Source: Heloderma charlesbogerti (Eukaryota; Chordata; Lepidosauria; Squamata; Helodermatidae). Taken from it: a stretch of DNA of 64,000 nt. Below the pieces are notes generated by a model. That model was not told the origin of the DNA, made no database searches, and saw nothing but the letters and a program-made list of their open reading frames with translations. Shown here in pieces: positions 11,776-23,151 of this stretch. The stretch is from assembly GCA_026122225.1 (NCBI GenBank), contig JANEZZ010001494.1, forward strand, positions 1,798,001 to 1,862,000. Reading direction: 5' to 3'. The position numbers were made by a program, and so were the translations under genes. Numbering within the stretch: the stretch's first letter is position 1; each line of letters begins with the position of its first letter.

Positions 11776-12028
11776 CGCCAGTGTGGTGTAGCGGCGAGAG
11801 TGCTGGACTGGGAGCCGAGAGATCCGGGTTCTAGTCCCCACTCGGCCACGGAAGCTCACTGGTGACTTTGGGCCAGTCACAGACTCTCAGCCCAACCTGC
11901 CTCACAGGGTTGTTGTTGTGAGGATAAAATGGAGGAGGAGAAGGAGGATTATGTACGCCGCCTTGGGTTCCTTAAGGAGGAAAAAAGGCGGGATATAAAT
12001 GTAATAAATAACAACAACAACAACAACG
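11776..12028 (+). mobile_element. Sauria-type tRNA-derived SINE
   Basis: The head GCCAGTGTGGTGTAGCGGCG and the B-box region GGGTTCTAGTCCCC mark an RNA polymerase III tRNA-like promoter. It is followed by GGGCCAGTCACAGACTCTCA, AACCTGCCTCACAGGGTTGT and a tail GGCGGGATATAAATGTAATA ending in AAC repeats. The AAC-repeat tail matches the tail of the Bov-B fragment at 61243-61662, in line with the known dependence of Sauria SINEs on Bov-B. Other copies are at 16826, 22704, 26020 (minus) and 52322. Confidence 0.9.
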
Positions 12029-12320
12029 CTGGATGGGTCAGACAGGCATGAGTAAGAGACATGTGCGTTGCAAACCTCCAGCTGTTCCTGCATTAGGCAG
12101 CTGTTTATTGACCTTTTCTCTATGGGTATTTTCAAGAACCCAAGTAGTGAAATGAGATATCAGAAGCAGCCCTAAAACAAAGAAAGAAAACACTGATGGT
12201 TCAAACAGGTCTGAGGCATTAATATATGCCAGGTTCAGTTCCTCCTTTGTAATAGGGATAACTTGTTGACATACCTCTGAAAGGGGCTTAGTTATCACAG
12301 GTAGCAGATGGGGTGGTGTA

Positions 12321-12519
12321 CCTGTGTCTGGACTCTACCGCTTCAGACTGTGGGTCTCTTCACGTAGAAAGCTAGAATGTTGTCATGGAGAAAGCTAGAG
12401 TGGAAGTTTTCACTCAGACATCTTGTTTTTTCAAGGGCAGGGAATTGTTTTGGATGGATGAGCATTCAGTTATGAGAGCCCCCTCCTACAATCTAAAGCG
12501 GTATAGTCCCAGACACAGG
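12321..12519. mobile_element. Foldback MITE, about 200 bp
   Basis: The left arm CCTGTGTCTGGACTCTACCG and the inverted right arm CCTGTGTCTGGGACTATACC pair over roughly 30 bp, with CGCTTCAGA/TCTAAAGCG continuing the stem. No coding sequence is present. No clear flanking duplication was found. Confidence 0.6.
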
Positions 12520-13276
12520 CTCTTTCCGAGAACTAGGCCAAGATTACTGCAAGGAGATGCATGAGCTGAGGCAAGACCATCCAAACACATTTTGCTGCCT
12601 GAGGTGATGGATGGGAGGGCAGTCCCTCCCATTCCATGACCCAGAATGACAGATGAATCTTACTGACAGTTGAATTTTACCTGAGGCTAACAGGCTAGCT
12701 TAGGGGTTCCAGGGAAGGCGATGTGGCACATACCATCTCCTACCGCCACTCACCATGCTCCAGCTTCCAGCTGAGGTTCCCACCTCACTCTACCTAACCC
12801 TCATGACAAGGCAAGGCCTGTAGAAGCAGCAATAGCCTTGCTAATGATAATTAACAAATTAATTTTCCTCAGCAGAGCTTGATAATACTACTTGCTAAAA
12901 CAAAGAAATTGGAAAAGGTCCCCATCTCATCTGCATAAGATTATTTTCAGCATAAAGTCCTGCATCCATTGGATGGTTTTTTTAAAAAAAAATCCCATGG
13001 ATATATGTCCGTAGACATATTTTACAGGAATGGATAATCCATTCTGCTTGCTCAAACACTATACCATTAACTGAATTTAATAGGCATTTAGGATTCACTC
13101 ATAAAACTAATCTCACAATGGAATCTGAGAGAATCATGCTGTGCAGGAGGCAATGAGATCACCTAATAATTATGCTTTTAAACTATTTATCTTTGGCATA
13201 TACAAGGCAAGAGAAAAATGCCATTGTTCTCTCTGTTTAGAATTCAAATAATGTTTTATGCAAATTTGAAATGTAG
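12520..13276. other. Unassigned AT-rich stretch
   Basis: No exon, gene or repeat is recognised. Confidence 0.45.
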
Positions 13277-13553
13277 AGAGCGATTTGAAACCGAAATGTT
13301 GATTTTCAATTCCCCCTCCATTTCAATTTTATAAAGGTTTGTATAAACTATATCTTCTGTTTTGCTCATAAAAATGGCAAAGACTAATATTAAGCATTAA
13401 CTTGCCAAACTCAATATTTTGGCAAGTTAATGCTTAATATTGTTCTTTGAAATTTTTATGAGCAAGATGGAAGATCTAGTTTTATACTAACTTTTATAAA
13501 ATTGACATTTGAAAAGAAAATGAAATTCAACATTTTAGTTTCAAATTACTCAC
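13277..13553. mobile_element. Long AT-rich foldback element
   Basis: Two arms of about 130 bp are inverted copies of each other. The innermost part, AATATTAAGCATTAACTTGC and its complement, is essentially perfect, and the outer parts (TGCTCATAAAAAT / ATTTTTATGAGCA, GATTTGAAAC / GTTTCAAATT) are diverged. The whole would fold into one hairpin. I see no coding sequence. Confidence 0.75.
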
Positions 13554-13993
13554 TGCATACTACATGTTTTCCTTTGTTTTGTCCTTTGTTTGCCATGTAT
13601 TACTGTTGATTGCCTAATAAATCCTGATGGATTGAAATTTTGTGCTCCTAAGCCTCTAAATTCCACGATGTCCATAGCAGGAGTGTTGTTACAATCTTGA
13701 ACTGGGAACATATAAATATGCTTTTTCCCTCCCCCAAGCAAAATATTACTTAGCTAGGTAGCTTGAGAACTCTTCCTTCTTCTTCGTTAATTTCACGGCT
13801 ACCTCCCCTTCCCCCTTTCCTACCCTCTGAGTCCACCCCTTTCTTCGAGGACATTTCTTCTGCACGACTTCAGCAGAAGGAACAATTTGGAGCAGTATCT
13901 CAACTATTTATAATGCAGCCAGCTGCGCTGAATGAGGACCTCAATTCCCCCAGGAGAGGAAATGTAAAACAACACGCATCTCCGCTGACTTAC

Positions 13994-14407
13994 CTGCTCA
14001 TGCATGTCTAAGATGTTTTGCTCGTAACCCTTGAAGTCATACCGGGCGTTGTGAGACCTCTTCTTGTGCCACTCCCGGATGCAGCCCTCCAGCTGAGTGT
14101 TGGCCTCCTCCAAGGAACGCACCTTGTCCAGATAGGCAGCCAAGCGGTTGTTCAGCTCCTGCATGGTCTGCTTCTTGTTCCTTCCCAGGAAGAGGTCCCC
14201 ATGGCTCCCAGGAAAGGCGCCCCAACCTGCCCCTGCATCAGAGGCCAGCCAGGTGGGCCCTCCAAAGGACATGGGAACGTGTGTACTGCTACTTCCCCCG
14301 TGCAAACTGGAAGCTCTGTAGGAATCTCCAACATGCATGAGGCCGCATCCTGCAGCACCCCTGAGAGACCCGGAAGAAAAGTGGTAGATGCCTTGGCTGC
14401 AGCTCAT
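13994..14407 (-). CDS. Type I keratin, exon 1 (head plus coil 1A start)
   Basis: The exon encodes 138 residues from ATG at 14405-14407 to a GTAAGT donor at 13992-13993, phase 0, which is where type I keratin genes have intron 1. Residues 1-76 are a Gly/Ser-containing head beginning MSCSQGIYHF with only two cysteines (3 and 21). From about residue 78 comes the helix initiation region (TMQELNNRLAAYLDKVRSLE, EEANTQLEGCIREW), characteristic of type I intermediate-filament keratins. Keratins of this type pair with type II partners to form cytoplasmic filaments of epithelial cells. An in-frame upstream ATG (MGHFSDS) exists, but the MSCSQG start gives a normal head length and an A at -3. The head is of the soft-keratin kind, unlike the hard keratin at 50-63 kb. 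Exons 2 onward should lie to the left, but none is visible down to base 1. Confidence 0.85.
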
Positions 14408-14508
14408 CCTGACATCTATGAGGAACTGAATGTACACACAAACTCCGCTCTCTCTCGCTTTTGACTTACTGGCACTGTCTGAGAAGTGTCCCAACCTTCC
14501 TTAAGCGC

Positions 14509-14514
14509 TTTTAA
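14509..14514 (-). promoter_or_regulatory. Possible TATA-like element of the keratin exon 1
   Basis: Read on the minus strand the sequence is GGCTTAAAAGCG, about 100 bp upstream of the ATG, the spacing usual for keratin promoters. A TTAAAA core is a weak TATA variant, so this is a suggestion only. Confidence 0.3.
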
Positions 14515-15017
14515 GCCTGCCCCTGTGGGAGTTCCCTTGTGTTGAACAGCTATGCCAACAAAGATTGTGTCATCACAAAATATGTGTTTCCTCTTGGTCA
14601 TTTCTGAAACCCTTATTAGCCTGCAAATACGGCTGTCATTCTCTGGAACAGCAACGGCAACATACCAAGGGCTCTATCTTCTCCCTCCCTCCCTCTCTCT
14701 CTTTTTTTTTTTGCTTTTTGCATTGTACCAGTGAGGTGTGTCTACCAAAGGGAGGGGCGAGGTGCAGCACTGAAGCAGCCCAGCGTCTGCTTCAGGTTTG
14801 TTTCAGTGACACGGCTCAGTGTGCTGGTTTTGTTGTCTGCGGTAGCAAGAAAAGCACCCTGAATTACACACACTACCAAAGGCCAGAAAATGGGCTAGGC
14901 TTCCTCAGGTCTTGCTTTAAAGGTCAAACCCATTTCTAAACCTCCACATTTTCGAATGTCTTTTTAGCATGTTAACAACTCCTGATTTCCCAAAGCACTA
15001 CTTACCAAGTCGTTATG

Positions 15018-15385
15018 TTGTTGTTTATTCGCTCAGTCACTTCTGACTCTTCGTGACTTCATGGACCAGCCCACGCCAGAGCTTCCTGTCGGCCGTCGCC
15101 ACCCCCAGCTCCCCCAAGGTCGAGTCCGTCACCTCCAGGATATCATCCATCCATCTTGCCCTTGACCAGCCCCTCTTCCTTTTGCCTTCCACTTTCCCTA
15201 GCATCAGCATCTTCTGCAGGGTATCCTGTGTTCTCATTATTCTCATTATGTGGCCAAAGTACTTCAGTTTTGCCTTTAATATCATTCCCTCAAGTGAGCA
15301 GTCTGGCTTTATTTCCTGGAGTATGGACCGGTTTGATCTTCTTGCAGTCCAAGGCACTCTCAGAATTTTCCTCCAACAACCAAGT
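15018..15385 (-). mobile_element. RTE-clade LINE fragment, diverged Bov-B relative
   Basis: The minus strand encodes MPWTARRSNRSILQEIKPDC and further LKYFGHIMRIMR and RARWMDDILEVT, matching the C-terminal end of the Bov-B protein seen at 24425-25330 and 61243-61662 but clearly more diverged. The 3' end lies at the left, at the TTGTTGTTTATTCGCTCAGT segment. Confidence 0.8.
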
Positions 15386-15659
15386 CATTATATAAAGCCT
15401 TTTAGGAACATATGTTTATGTTCCTGTTATATATAAACTGTTTCAAGAACATGAGAAAAAAGTATTGAAATCAATCATGGAGTCCTGTGTCAACTGCCGT
15501 CTCTCTCATTATTCTCCTGTGCCTGCAGGGCCAAGGTTTGAGGAGGTTCTGGGCAAAGTGCCCATGGGTGAGCCCTCTCCTCCATGGTTGGGCCTGGCGG
15601 TAGTGAGCCCATGTGTCCTACTTTACAGAGGACACAGGGAAGTCCTGTATCTGAAAACA

Positions 15660-15742
15660 GGTGGTTGGCCACTGTGTGAAGAGCACGATGGACTAGATGG
15701 ACCCTTGGTCTGATCCAGCAGGGCTCTTCTTATGTTCTTAAA
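15660..15742 (+). mobile_element. CR1/L3-like LINE 3' tail
   Basis: This is the inverse of the 8905 and 57433 repeats: TGGACCCTTGGTCTGATCCA then GCAGGGCTCTTCTTATGTTC. Only the last part of the element is present. Confidence 0.6.
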
Positions 15743-15759
15743 TGCTGCCAGATGACAGA

Positions 15760-16032
15760 CCTCTCTTTGAAGATGTCCTCTGTTTGAAGGGCTGCCCAGT
15801 CCAAGCCCAGCTTAAAGTTCTAGATCCCTAAGAAAGCAGAAGCCTTGAAGTTGCTCGTCAACAGTTAGCACCCAGACAGGAGACTAAGACAGGTCAGGTG
15901 TTCCTTCCCCACTGTTGTGAGATGTATTTCTATTTAAATTATTACTGGTCTTTCTATACTGGCAAATAAACACATACATTAACAGGTGCAAATCTGTTTC
16001 TCCATTTTAGGTGATATGTAAGTGGCCACCCT
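15760..16032. mobile_element. Remnant of TAGGGTGGCCA-type hAT-like MITE
   Basis: TCCTCTGTTTGAAGGGCTGC, ATTTCTATTTAAATTATTAC and the right end GTGGCCACCCT follow the order seen in the intact copy at 11284-11639. The left terminus is missing. Confidence 0.6.
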
Positions 16033-16825
16033 CCCTGGCAGACTTCCCTGGGGCCTGAGCAACACCAGGCTGCTGAGGGCCACCATTTTAATTCCCCACA
16101 ATGCTCCGGAGTGACACTGCGTTGGGAAATTAAAATGGCAGATAGAAGTTAGACCCAGCTGGCAAGTGCTGCTTGGAGAAGCAGGGCCAGAAAGACAACA
16201 TAAAGGGTGCCCAGGGAGCCAACAGTGGTGGCTCAGGATGCCTCAGGATGCCAGGTGCTGACACCAGCCTGGTGTGCCTGTTATTTAACATTACTATTTT
16301 TGTAATATTACTAATCCAGTATGCTAGGTGCTGTACAGAAAGTTATTAATAGCAGTTCTATCTGTATATATAAAAGGCCAAAGCCACTCTTTGCCTCGCT
16401 CAAGCATAGCCGGAAAACAGAACCCAGGAATGGAGCTATGCAGATGAAGGGAAGAAGAGGCCATCCAGACAGGAATAGGTTTATTACTGAAAACTAGTCA
16501 AGACATAATGCTAAACACATTGCTTGGAATCACATCAGTTAAAAAAAAAAAATAATAACAGCCATAGGGTGGCCAATTTTCATCAGGGACACTGGGCAGG
16601 GAGCAAGTTCACACCATCGTATCTTCTCTCCTTTTTTGTTTTAGCAAATATTTTCCAAACCTTTGCTTGGTGTTAAATCCAGCTTTGTGCCCCATCACAA
16701 TTCCTAGCAAAATTCTGCACAAAATCAAAATTCAGCAGAATTGCAGAACGAAAAAGGGACGTTTTGAGCATTTTCAAAGTTTGCTTTAGAAATTCAACTT
16801 CTGAGGAACAGGTTCTTTAAAATGA

Positions 16826-17032
16826 GAGCCAGTGTGGTGAGAGTGTTGGACTGAGACCGGGTTCTAGTCCCCACCCAGCCATGAAGCTCACTGGATGACT
16901 TTGGGCCAATCACTACCTCTCAGGGTTGTTGTGAGGATAAAAGGGGGAGGAGGAGGGTCAGGTGAGCCACCCTGGGTTCCTTGAAGGAAAGAAAAAGGTG
17001 ACATATAAATGTAATAATAAATAATAATACAA
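16826..17032 (+). mobile_element. Sauria-type SINE, internally shortened
   Basis: It has the head GAGCCAGTGTGGTGAGAGTG, the B-box GGGTTCTAGTCCCC and the tail GACATATAAATGTAATAATA. It lacks the GTAGCGGC part of the head and the CACAGACTCTCAGCCCAACC part seen in the 11776 copy. Confidence 0.85.
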
Positions 17033-19359
17033 ACGTCAATCTTACATTTTCATTATGAATTCTGAGGCAGTAAGGTGAGCCTCCATTTGCCAACTATTTC
17101 TACACTTAAAAAAAGAAAAAGAAAACAATGATGCCCATAATTATTTGGGTGGGGGGTGGGGGTGGGGTGCATGTGTCAAATTAGGATATTTACAAGCTAA
17201 TTCAAATTAAGAGAATTGGTCTGGGAATACCTCTCCCCCCTCTGCATTTCACCTTTAGCAATCTCTCTTGATAGACTGGGCTGGGGATGGTTTGTTAGTA
17301 ATACTCTCAGTACTACCAAGTAAGAATAATATGCACAGTTAATATTCTTTATGACTGCTCAAGAACTCTGGAGACTCACCAAAGCCTGAACCTGAATGTA
17401 TTTCAGAAGCACTGTAATTCTCCACCCCTATTATTATTATTATTATTATTAATATCCCGCCTTTCCCCCCAATACTGGGACTCAAGGCGGCTTTACAACA
17501 TTAAAACTTGTACAGTTAAAAGCTATAAATAGAAGTATACAAAAGTTAAAAATATAATTAAATCATCAATAGTATAGTATAAAATATCAAAATGTTAAAA
17601 GACAACAAGAAATATTACCGTAGTATCCATCCGTTGTATTCTCACAGGTCCAGACTAGCTATCCCCATTAGGACTGGCATTTGAGGAAGGGGAAAGTGGG
17701 AGTTTGAAAGTTAGCTGGACCTCAAGTCACAGCATCTGATCTAAAAGTTCCTCCTCGTAATCTTAGATGTTTCGTTGCTATTTATAATTGCTCAGTGGTA
17801 AACTAAAGGCATTCTGAATATGGTCTAAGCTGCTTTGTCCTTTATTATTACATCAAAAGCCCCAGGTGTGTGACCTGCTAATGAAACAGGTTGTTCTTTA
17901 TAAAGCTCTTGTGCATCCTGGCTCACACTAAGGCCTGGCTATGTAGTTCCTGTAGCTGTACAGTATTAACTGTTAACAGCTGGTCATAGTAGTTATATGT
18001 GAAATGAGTGGTTGGAACTGAACCCCAAATTTAATTAAGAATTTGCAAGGGAATTAAGAATATAATCATAATAATTTCCAGAGTAAAGAGTACTTTTACT
18101 TACCTATTTAATGTTCTTGCTTCTACTATGTAATTGTTGCTACTACAATATCGCTGCTGCTATATTGTTATTGCTGTTGTTGTTATCTAAAAACTAGGCA
18201 TTGTGCATAGTCATGCAGGAACCCACAAAATGGCTTCCAGCCCATCAGCTATCTAGCAACCGGGATACCAGGTACCACACAATTCCCTACCTCAGAAACT
18301 TAATTCCGCTACAGTTTTTGAGCATGTCCATTCTGAGCTCCAACAGAGACTCCCCCTGTTCCTTACCTTCTCCAGAAGTATGAGAATCTCTCCAGAAGAT
18401 GCAGGTAAGGCATTTGGTGATGACCAAAATTGATGGCTGGCTATAAGCCAAGCTAACATTTGTGGACCCCTTTAATTATGTATACTCACAATTCACTCCC
18501 TCTCCTTTGTGAGGGTAATTTATTGTAGATAGAGTCTTTTGCATAGCCTTCTTCTACCAGAACCCTATGGAAGCAGGATAGGATGGTTTGAGGATGCTTT
18601 GGGCCCCACTGTAATTTCTCATGAACATTTGTATGGATTATGCTATATAATTTTGCACTACCCACCCCAAATCAGGAGCGTCCTGCAGCACCCCTCCCCC
18701 CATAGCCTTCTTTCAGAATGAAGTTCAAGCTATCCTGTGAAAGTAAGAGCTAGAACCATCCCGTGAAGACATCTCAGGCTCCATTGGCACTACTTCATCA
18801 CCTGCAAGAAATATAGTGGTCTCTGCCTCACCCTAGATTTGTGGGACATCAGTATCTTAACCTGACCAAACCTCTGTGTGGTCTTCTTGAGTAACACCAT
18901 TCCTCTCCTCAAAAAAAGAAAAGTGGTTTGCTTTCACTGGCTTCAAAGATCACATATCTCTGTCTGTCCTCAACACTGCAAGTTTGTCTGGCTTGTAGGT
19001 AGGTGACCAGTGCTTTTAGTACTGTGTTCTAATAGTGGGGCTCTCTGTTGTCTCAAGAGTTTTTATGAAATGCATGGCAGTAGCAGCTGCCCAACTTCAT
19101 CATCATGGTATACCTGTTTCCCTATATATCAATTCCCAGCTATTAGCAGCAGAGATGCGCTTCTCAGCAGTTTAGATACCTCATTTTGCCACCTGGAAAT
19201 GGTGGGTGGGGTGGGGTTTTTTGACTCTGCCCTAAAGATGTCCTGAATATTTTGACTACACAGTATTGCCACGGATCACGCAAACGGTATCCTCACACCA
19301 GTATGGTGGCCTTGACAACCTTGGTTCTCCAAGCTTCTTCAGTTGGGGTGGCATCACTT
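17033..19359. other. Non-coding; ATT microsatellite and repeat-tail remnants
   Basis: A TTA run at about 17430-17452 precedes an ATCCCGCCTTTCCCCCC segment, which is the inverted 3' tail of an unidentified retroposon. TTG-rich sequence is near 18165-18186. No gene is supported. Confidence 0.45.
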
Positions 19360-19998
19360 CCCGGCAGTATGGTCCAGAAACTTCAGGTAGTCCAAAACAG
19401 GGCAGCAAGATTGTTAACAGGGACTGGTCAATGAGATCACATTACGCCAGTACTTTTCCAGCTATGCTGGCTGCCAGTCCATTTCGGGGCCTGATTCAAA
19501 GTGCTGGTATTAACACTCAAAGGCCTTAATGGCTTGGGGCCAGGTTATCTGAAGGATCACCTCCTCCCATATGTATCTGCCCAGACCCTAAAATCATCCT
19601 CAGCGGCCCTCCTCTGGGAGCCCCCACCAAAGGAAGTGAGGTGGGTGGCTACCAGGAGGAGGGCCTTTTCTGCTGTGGCCCCCTGGCTGTGGAATGAGCT
19701 CCCTAGAGAGGTTCACCTGGCGCCTACATTGTTCTCCTTCCAGTGCCAGCTGAACACCTTTTTATTCTCCCAGTATTTTAGCATTTTAGTTTCCTAATCT
19801 TTTCGCTCTGGTGTTTTAAATTGGTATTTTAAATCTCTGCATTGCTGCTAGGTTTTATTGTGGTTGTACTGTTATATTGTGGTTTTAAGCTTTCATATTT
19901 TATATTGTTTTATGCTGCACTTTGTGGTTTTAATTTTTGTGAACCTCCCAGAGAGCTTCAGCTATTGCGCTGTATAGAAATTAAATAAATAAAATACT
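19360..19998 (+). mobile_element. L2-like LINE 3' fragment with coding remnant
   Basis: The plus strand carries a decayed C-terminal part of an L2-type protein: LLPYVSAQTLKSSSAALLWE, then RRRAFSAVAPWLWNELPREV and FSFQCQLNTFLFS. It is followed by a long T/A-rich 3' region ending GAACCTCCCAGAGAGCTTCA and ATAGAAATTAAATAAATAAA. Other L2-like ends are at 42440, 47530 and 51618. Confidence 0.75.
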
Positions 19999-20036
19999 GT
20001 GTGCAGTGTCCCAGAACAATGCGAAGATCATATATC

Positions 20037-20144
20037 CTGGTGCCCTCCAGATGTTTGGGCTACAACTCCCATCACCCCAGTCAGCATGACCAATAGTAAG
20101 GAATTATGGGAGTTGTACTCCAAAACATCTGGAGGGCACCAGGT
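20037..20144. mobile_element. Foldback MITE (GGTGCCCTCCAGATG arms)
   Basis: The arms TGGTGCCCTCCAGATGTTT and AAACATCTGGAGGGCACCA are exact inverts, continuing through CTACAACTCCCAT / ATGGGAGTTGTA around a short loop. Diverged or half copies are near 8425, 39580, 51545, 56484, 57775 and 59965. Confidence 0.8.
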
Positions 20145-21855
20145 TGCCTCCACCCCATGCCCCCTGTCCTACAATGAGATATCCAGATCTCAGGTCTTAC
20201 AGCTTGGCAGGCCATACGCACCTAAGGTTTTAAACATTCCATTCAGTGCTAGGAATTCATAGGTAAGCAAGTAGACTTAACCTTCTGAGTTGGCTGATGC
20301 CGAAACTAGAATGGGTTATCATGGGCGACTGAAATAAGCAATGAAACTGGCACAGTACATATACTCTAACGTGGAATTGCTTGTTTGTTTTCTCCCCCAA
20401 GGCTCCTGTGTTAAATGCAAATTATATTTAATACTAAAAACATCTAATTTGCGTTTAACCCTGAAGCCTTGGAAAGGAACATTTATGGGACCATTATAAG
20501 GTTAAAACCAATCAAGAAAACTGAGGTTAGTGGGACGGCTTAGAGAGAGTATATAATGCCAGGAACTATAGTTCATTTGGGTTGGGGAGCTTCTCCATGT
20601 TTGGTCAGATCAGTTTATTGCACAGTTGCCTTCTTTCCAACTCTTGGGAGCTTCCTGGAGCTTATCTGCAGTTACCTGGAGCCTTTAAAAAAAAAGAAAA
20701 AAGCCTTTGGTGGCTTTTGCACAGCTCTGTCTGAACTGTGATTAGTGACCAAGACTTGGATAGAAAATAGATGAACTGTTGAGTGACATTTAATTTGAAA
20801 TGACAATGTGAAGGTGCAGCCTACAGTACCAGCTGGGAGAGAACTCTAAAATAAAATGACCTCCCTCCCCGAAGATTTTCTGAGAAAGGTTGGAAACACT
20901 GAGCAGATTCTTTTGAGCAGAGCTTAGGGGAATTCGCTTCCCTATCGCTAATGAAAAAAAGACTGAAAAAAGACTGAAAAGCAAGCAATATGCATAGTAT
21001 TAGGAGGGAAAATAGCAGCAAGTGTTCTAATGTAGGCAGAAAGTGGGGCTACAGGACAGCTGGATCAGGTACAGATATTTTTCTAGGATGGCAAAAGATC
21101 TAAGCCTTCATTTCTGGATATTCTATTCTGTGATGTTTTATTCCCTATAATTTCACTCTCTCTCCTGCTCTTATCTTGCTGAAGGTGTTCACTCTGTCGC
21201 ATGTTGCTAAGAGCTGTTAGGAAGAAAATCCCAGTGTGGTTTCTAATTATAAAGCAGCAGAATGAATGGCAAAGGCAGCCGCAAAGCTCTGCAAAGCCTT
21301 GTCCAAACAAATTCTGACTTGTCCTGAGCTTACAACCCTGTTCTGTTATCGTTAAAGGTTGCCAAATCTGCCATTATATCAACAGCACCTTCATTTCTGT
21401 GTCAACGACAGATCTCATCTTTTTCTCATGCTGTTCCCAAACAGGAAGGTCCATTGTACTTAAGAATTGTGGCCCTTGCAGATCTGCTTACTCCAAGGGG
21501 ATCTCCTTCCTGATTATTGATTTTCCATGGAGGAATGGTTGGTAGCACGAATCCCTCGTTGGCTTGAGCATGGTGGGCAACCTGCCTTGAACACCTGTCC
21601 TGGCACAGTGAATGTGAGCAGAAACTGGTGGAGTTACTGGGAGAGAGTGTGAAGACTGGCACGACGCATCCACTGCTCATGGAATTCATCCTGAAGTTGG
21701 TTGCCAGTTCTTGTTGACAAAAATTATAGGGCCGAGTGCCTTTGAGCATCTGCAAAGTGCCTTTCGTTTGTGAAGAAAACGCTTCCTCACCTGTTGGGAG
21801 ACTTTCCAAGTGTTCTGTGGAATATGATGTCCTGTGCCTCACTTTCAGCCGGAGT
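20145..21855. other. Unassigned non-coding stretch with one unrecognised ORF
   Basis: No repeat family is recognised. A minus-strand open frame at 21426-21842 (138 codons) has scattered cysteines but no family resemblance, and I do not call it a gene. Confidence 0.4.
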
Positions 21856-22464
21856 TAGGGATGTAAGAGAAATCCTCCATGGACCCAAATGAGGCCGGAT
21901 TCTATTGAATCCAGCCCACCGAAGTCCATGGAGGATTGGATCTCCTACCTCCAAAGTCCTTGCCGACTGGATCCTGCCTGCCGCCGGCTCCGAAGCCCCA
22001 GCGATACGGCTGCCATTGCTATACTGCTGGCTGGACTGACAGACTGTAGATGCAAATGGCGTCTGCTATGCCATTTGCGTCCCTGCTCTTTGATGTGATA
22101 GGCTATGTAAAGATTTACATAGCCTATTATGTGAAAAAACAGGGATGCAAATGGCATATTTGCGTCCCTGTTCCTTTGCGTGATAGGCTATGTAAAGATT
22201 TACGTAGCCTATCACGTCAAAGGGCAGAGACGTAAATGGCGTCTGCTATGCCAGATGCCATTTGCGTCTGCAGTACGTCAGTCAAGCCTGCGATATGGCA
22301 ATGGCAGCCATATCGCTGGGGCTTTGGAGCCTACCGGAGGCTCCGCAGAATTGCCATGGAGCGGAGCCGGCCAGCGAGGATTCTGGGGGGAGGGATGGAT
22401 CACTTCCCCCCCCCGCGGACCCCCCCCCTGCCGGAACGGCAGGTAAGTAATTCGTACATCCCTA
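21856..22464. mobile_element. hAT-like palindromic MITE, perfect 8-bp TSD
   Basis: TAGGGATGTAAGAG at the left and TTCGTACATCCCTA at the right are flanked by the identical octamer GCCGGAGT (21848-21855 and 22465-22472). Inside, two small hairpins with TAGGCTATGTAAA / TTTACRTAGCCTA arms (about 22096-22126 and 22181-22213) sit between larger inverted segments containing ATGCAAATGGC / GCCATTTGCGT. A GGTAAGTAAT splice-donor-like word lies just inside the right end. Confidence 0.9.
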
Positions 22465-22542
22465 GCCGGAGTGCCTAGGGTGACAGTGTCTCCACATCTG
22501 CTGTATGATCTGAGAGATGACTTTGGGTGAGACCGGGGTGGG

Positions 22543-23151
22543 AGAACCAGGGATGTTTGAGCTCACAGAAATTCTCCAGACTTCACTTCAGAGCTCAGTT
22601 CAGCTCACTCCCATTTTCATTTGAGGCATGGTTTTTGGTTTGCTCAAACAGGAAAAGTGAACATTTCAAATGGGAAAACTGTGCATTTCTCCCATTGACT
22701 AAAGAGCCAGTGTGGTGTAGTGGCTAGAGTGTTGGACTTGGAGCCGGAAGATCTGAGTTCTAGTCCCCACTCAGCCATGGGAGCTCACAGGGTGACTTTG
22801 GGCCAGTCACAGACTCACAGCCCAACCTACCTCACAGGGTGGTTGTTGTGAGGATAAAATTGTGAGGAGGAGGATAATGTAAGCCGCATTGGGTTCCTTG
22901 CAAGAGGAAAAAAGGCAGGATATAAATGTAATAAATAAAATAAATAAAGTGTGGAAATGTGGCTAAAAATAAATAAATAAATGCAAATTTCAAAGTGTAC
23001 ATTTAAAACAATAGCAACACATTTTTCGAACGCAGTCGCTAGTTTGGGAAGGTGCGGACATTTTTCCGCAAGAATGCTCTCCCACTTGCATTTGTGAATG
23101 GGGCAAGTTCGGAAGATTCACAAACCAAAAGGAAATTCTTGTGCATCCCTA
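22543..23151. mobile_element. Probable hAT-like element interrupted by a SINE
   Basis: CAGGGATGTTTGAGCTCAC on the left and CTTGTGCATCCCTA on the right look like the two ends, with a GTGCATTT-rich interior like the 1302 and 50738 copies. A Sauria SINE sits in the middle. No convincing 8-bp flanking duplication was found, so the limits are tentative. Confidence 0.5.
22704..22950 (+). mobile_element. Sauria-type SINE
   Basis: AGAGCCAGTGTGGTGTAGTG, the B-box region GAGTTCTAGTCCCC and the tail GGCAGGATATAAATGTAATA make this a full copy. It is flanked by TAAAG on the left and AAAG on the right, a short possible duplication, and splits the element at 22543-23151. Confidence 0.9.

Noticed and set aside
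14018..14464. 148-codon plus-strand ORF
   Set aside because: It is the antisense shadow of the keratin exon 1.
21426..21842. Minus-strand ORF of 138 codons with several cysteines as a keratin-associated-like protein
   Set aside because: I see no repeat structure, start context or family motif, and frames of this length occur elsewhere in this window by chance.
22096..22126. Small hairpins as transcription terminators
   Set aside because: They are components of a dispersed transposon and no bacterial-type gene is present.
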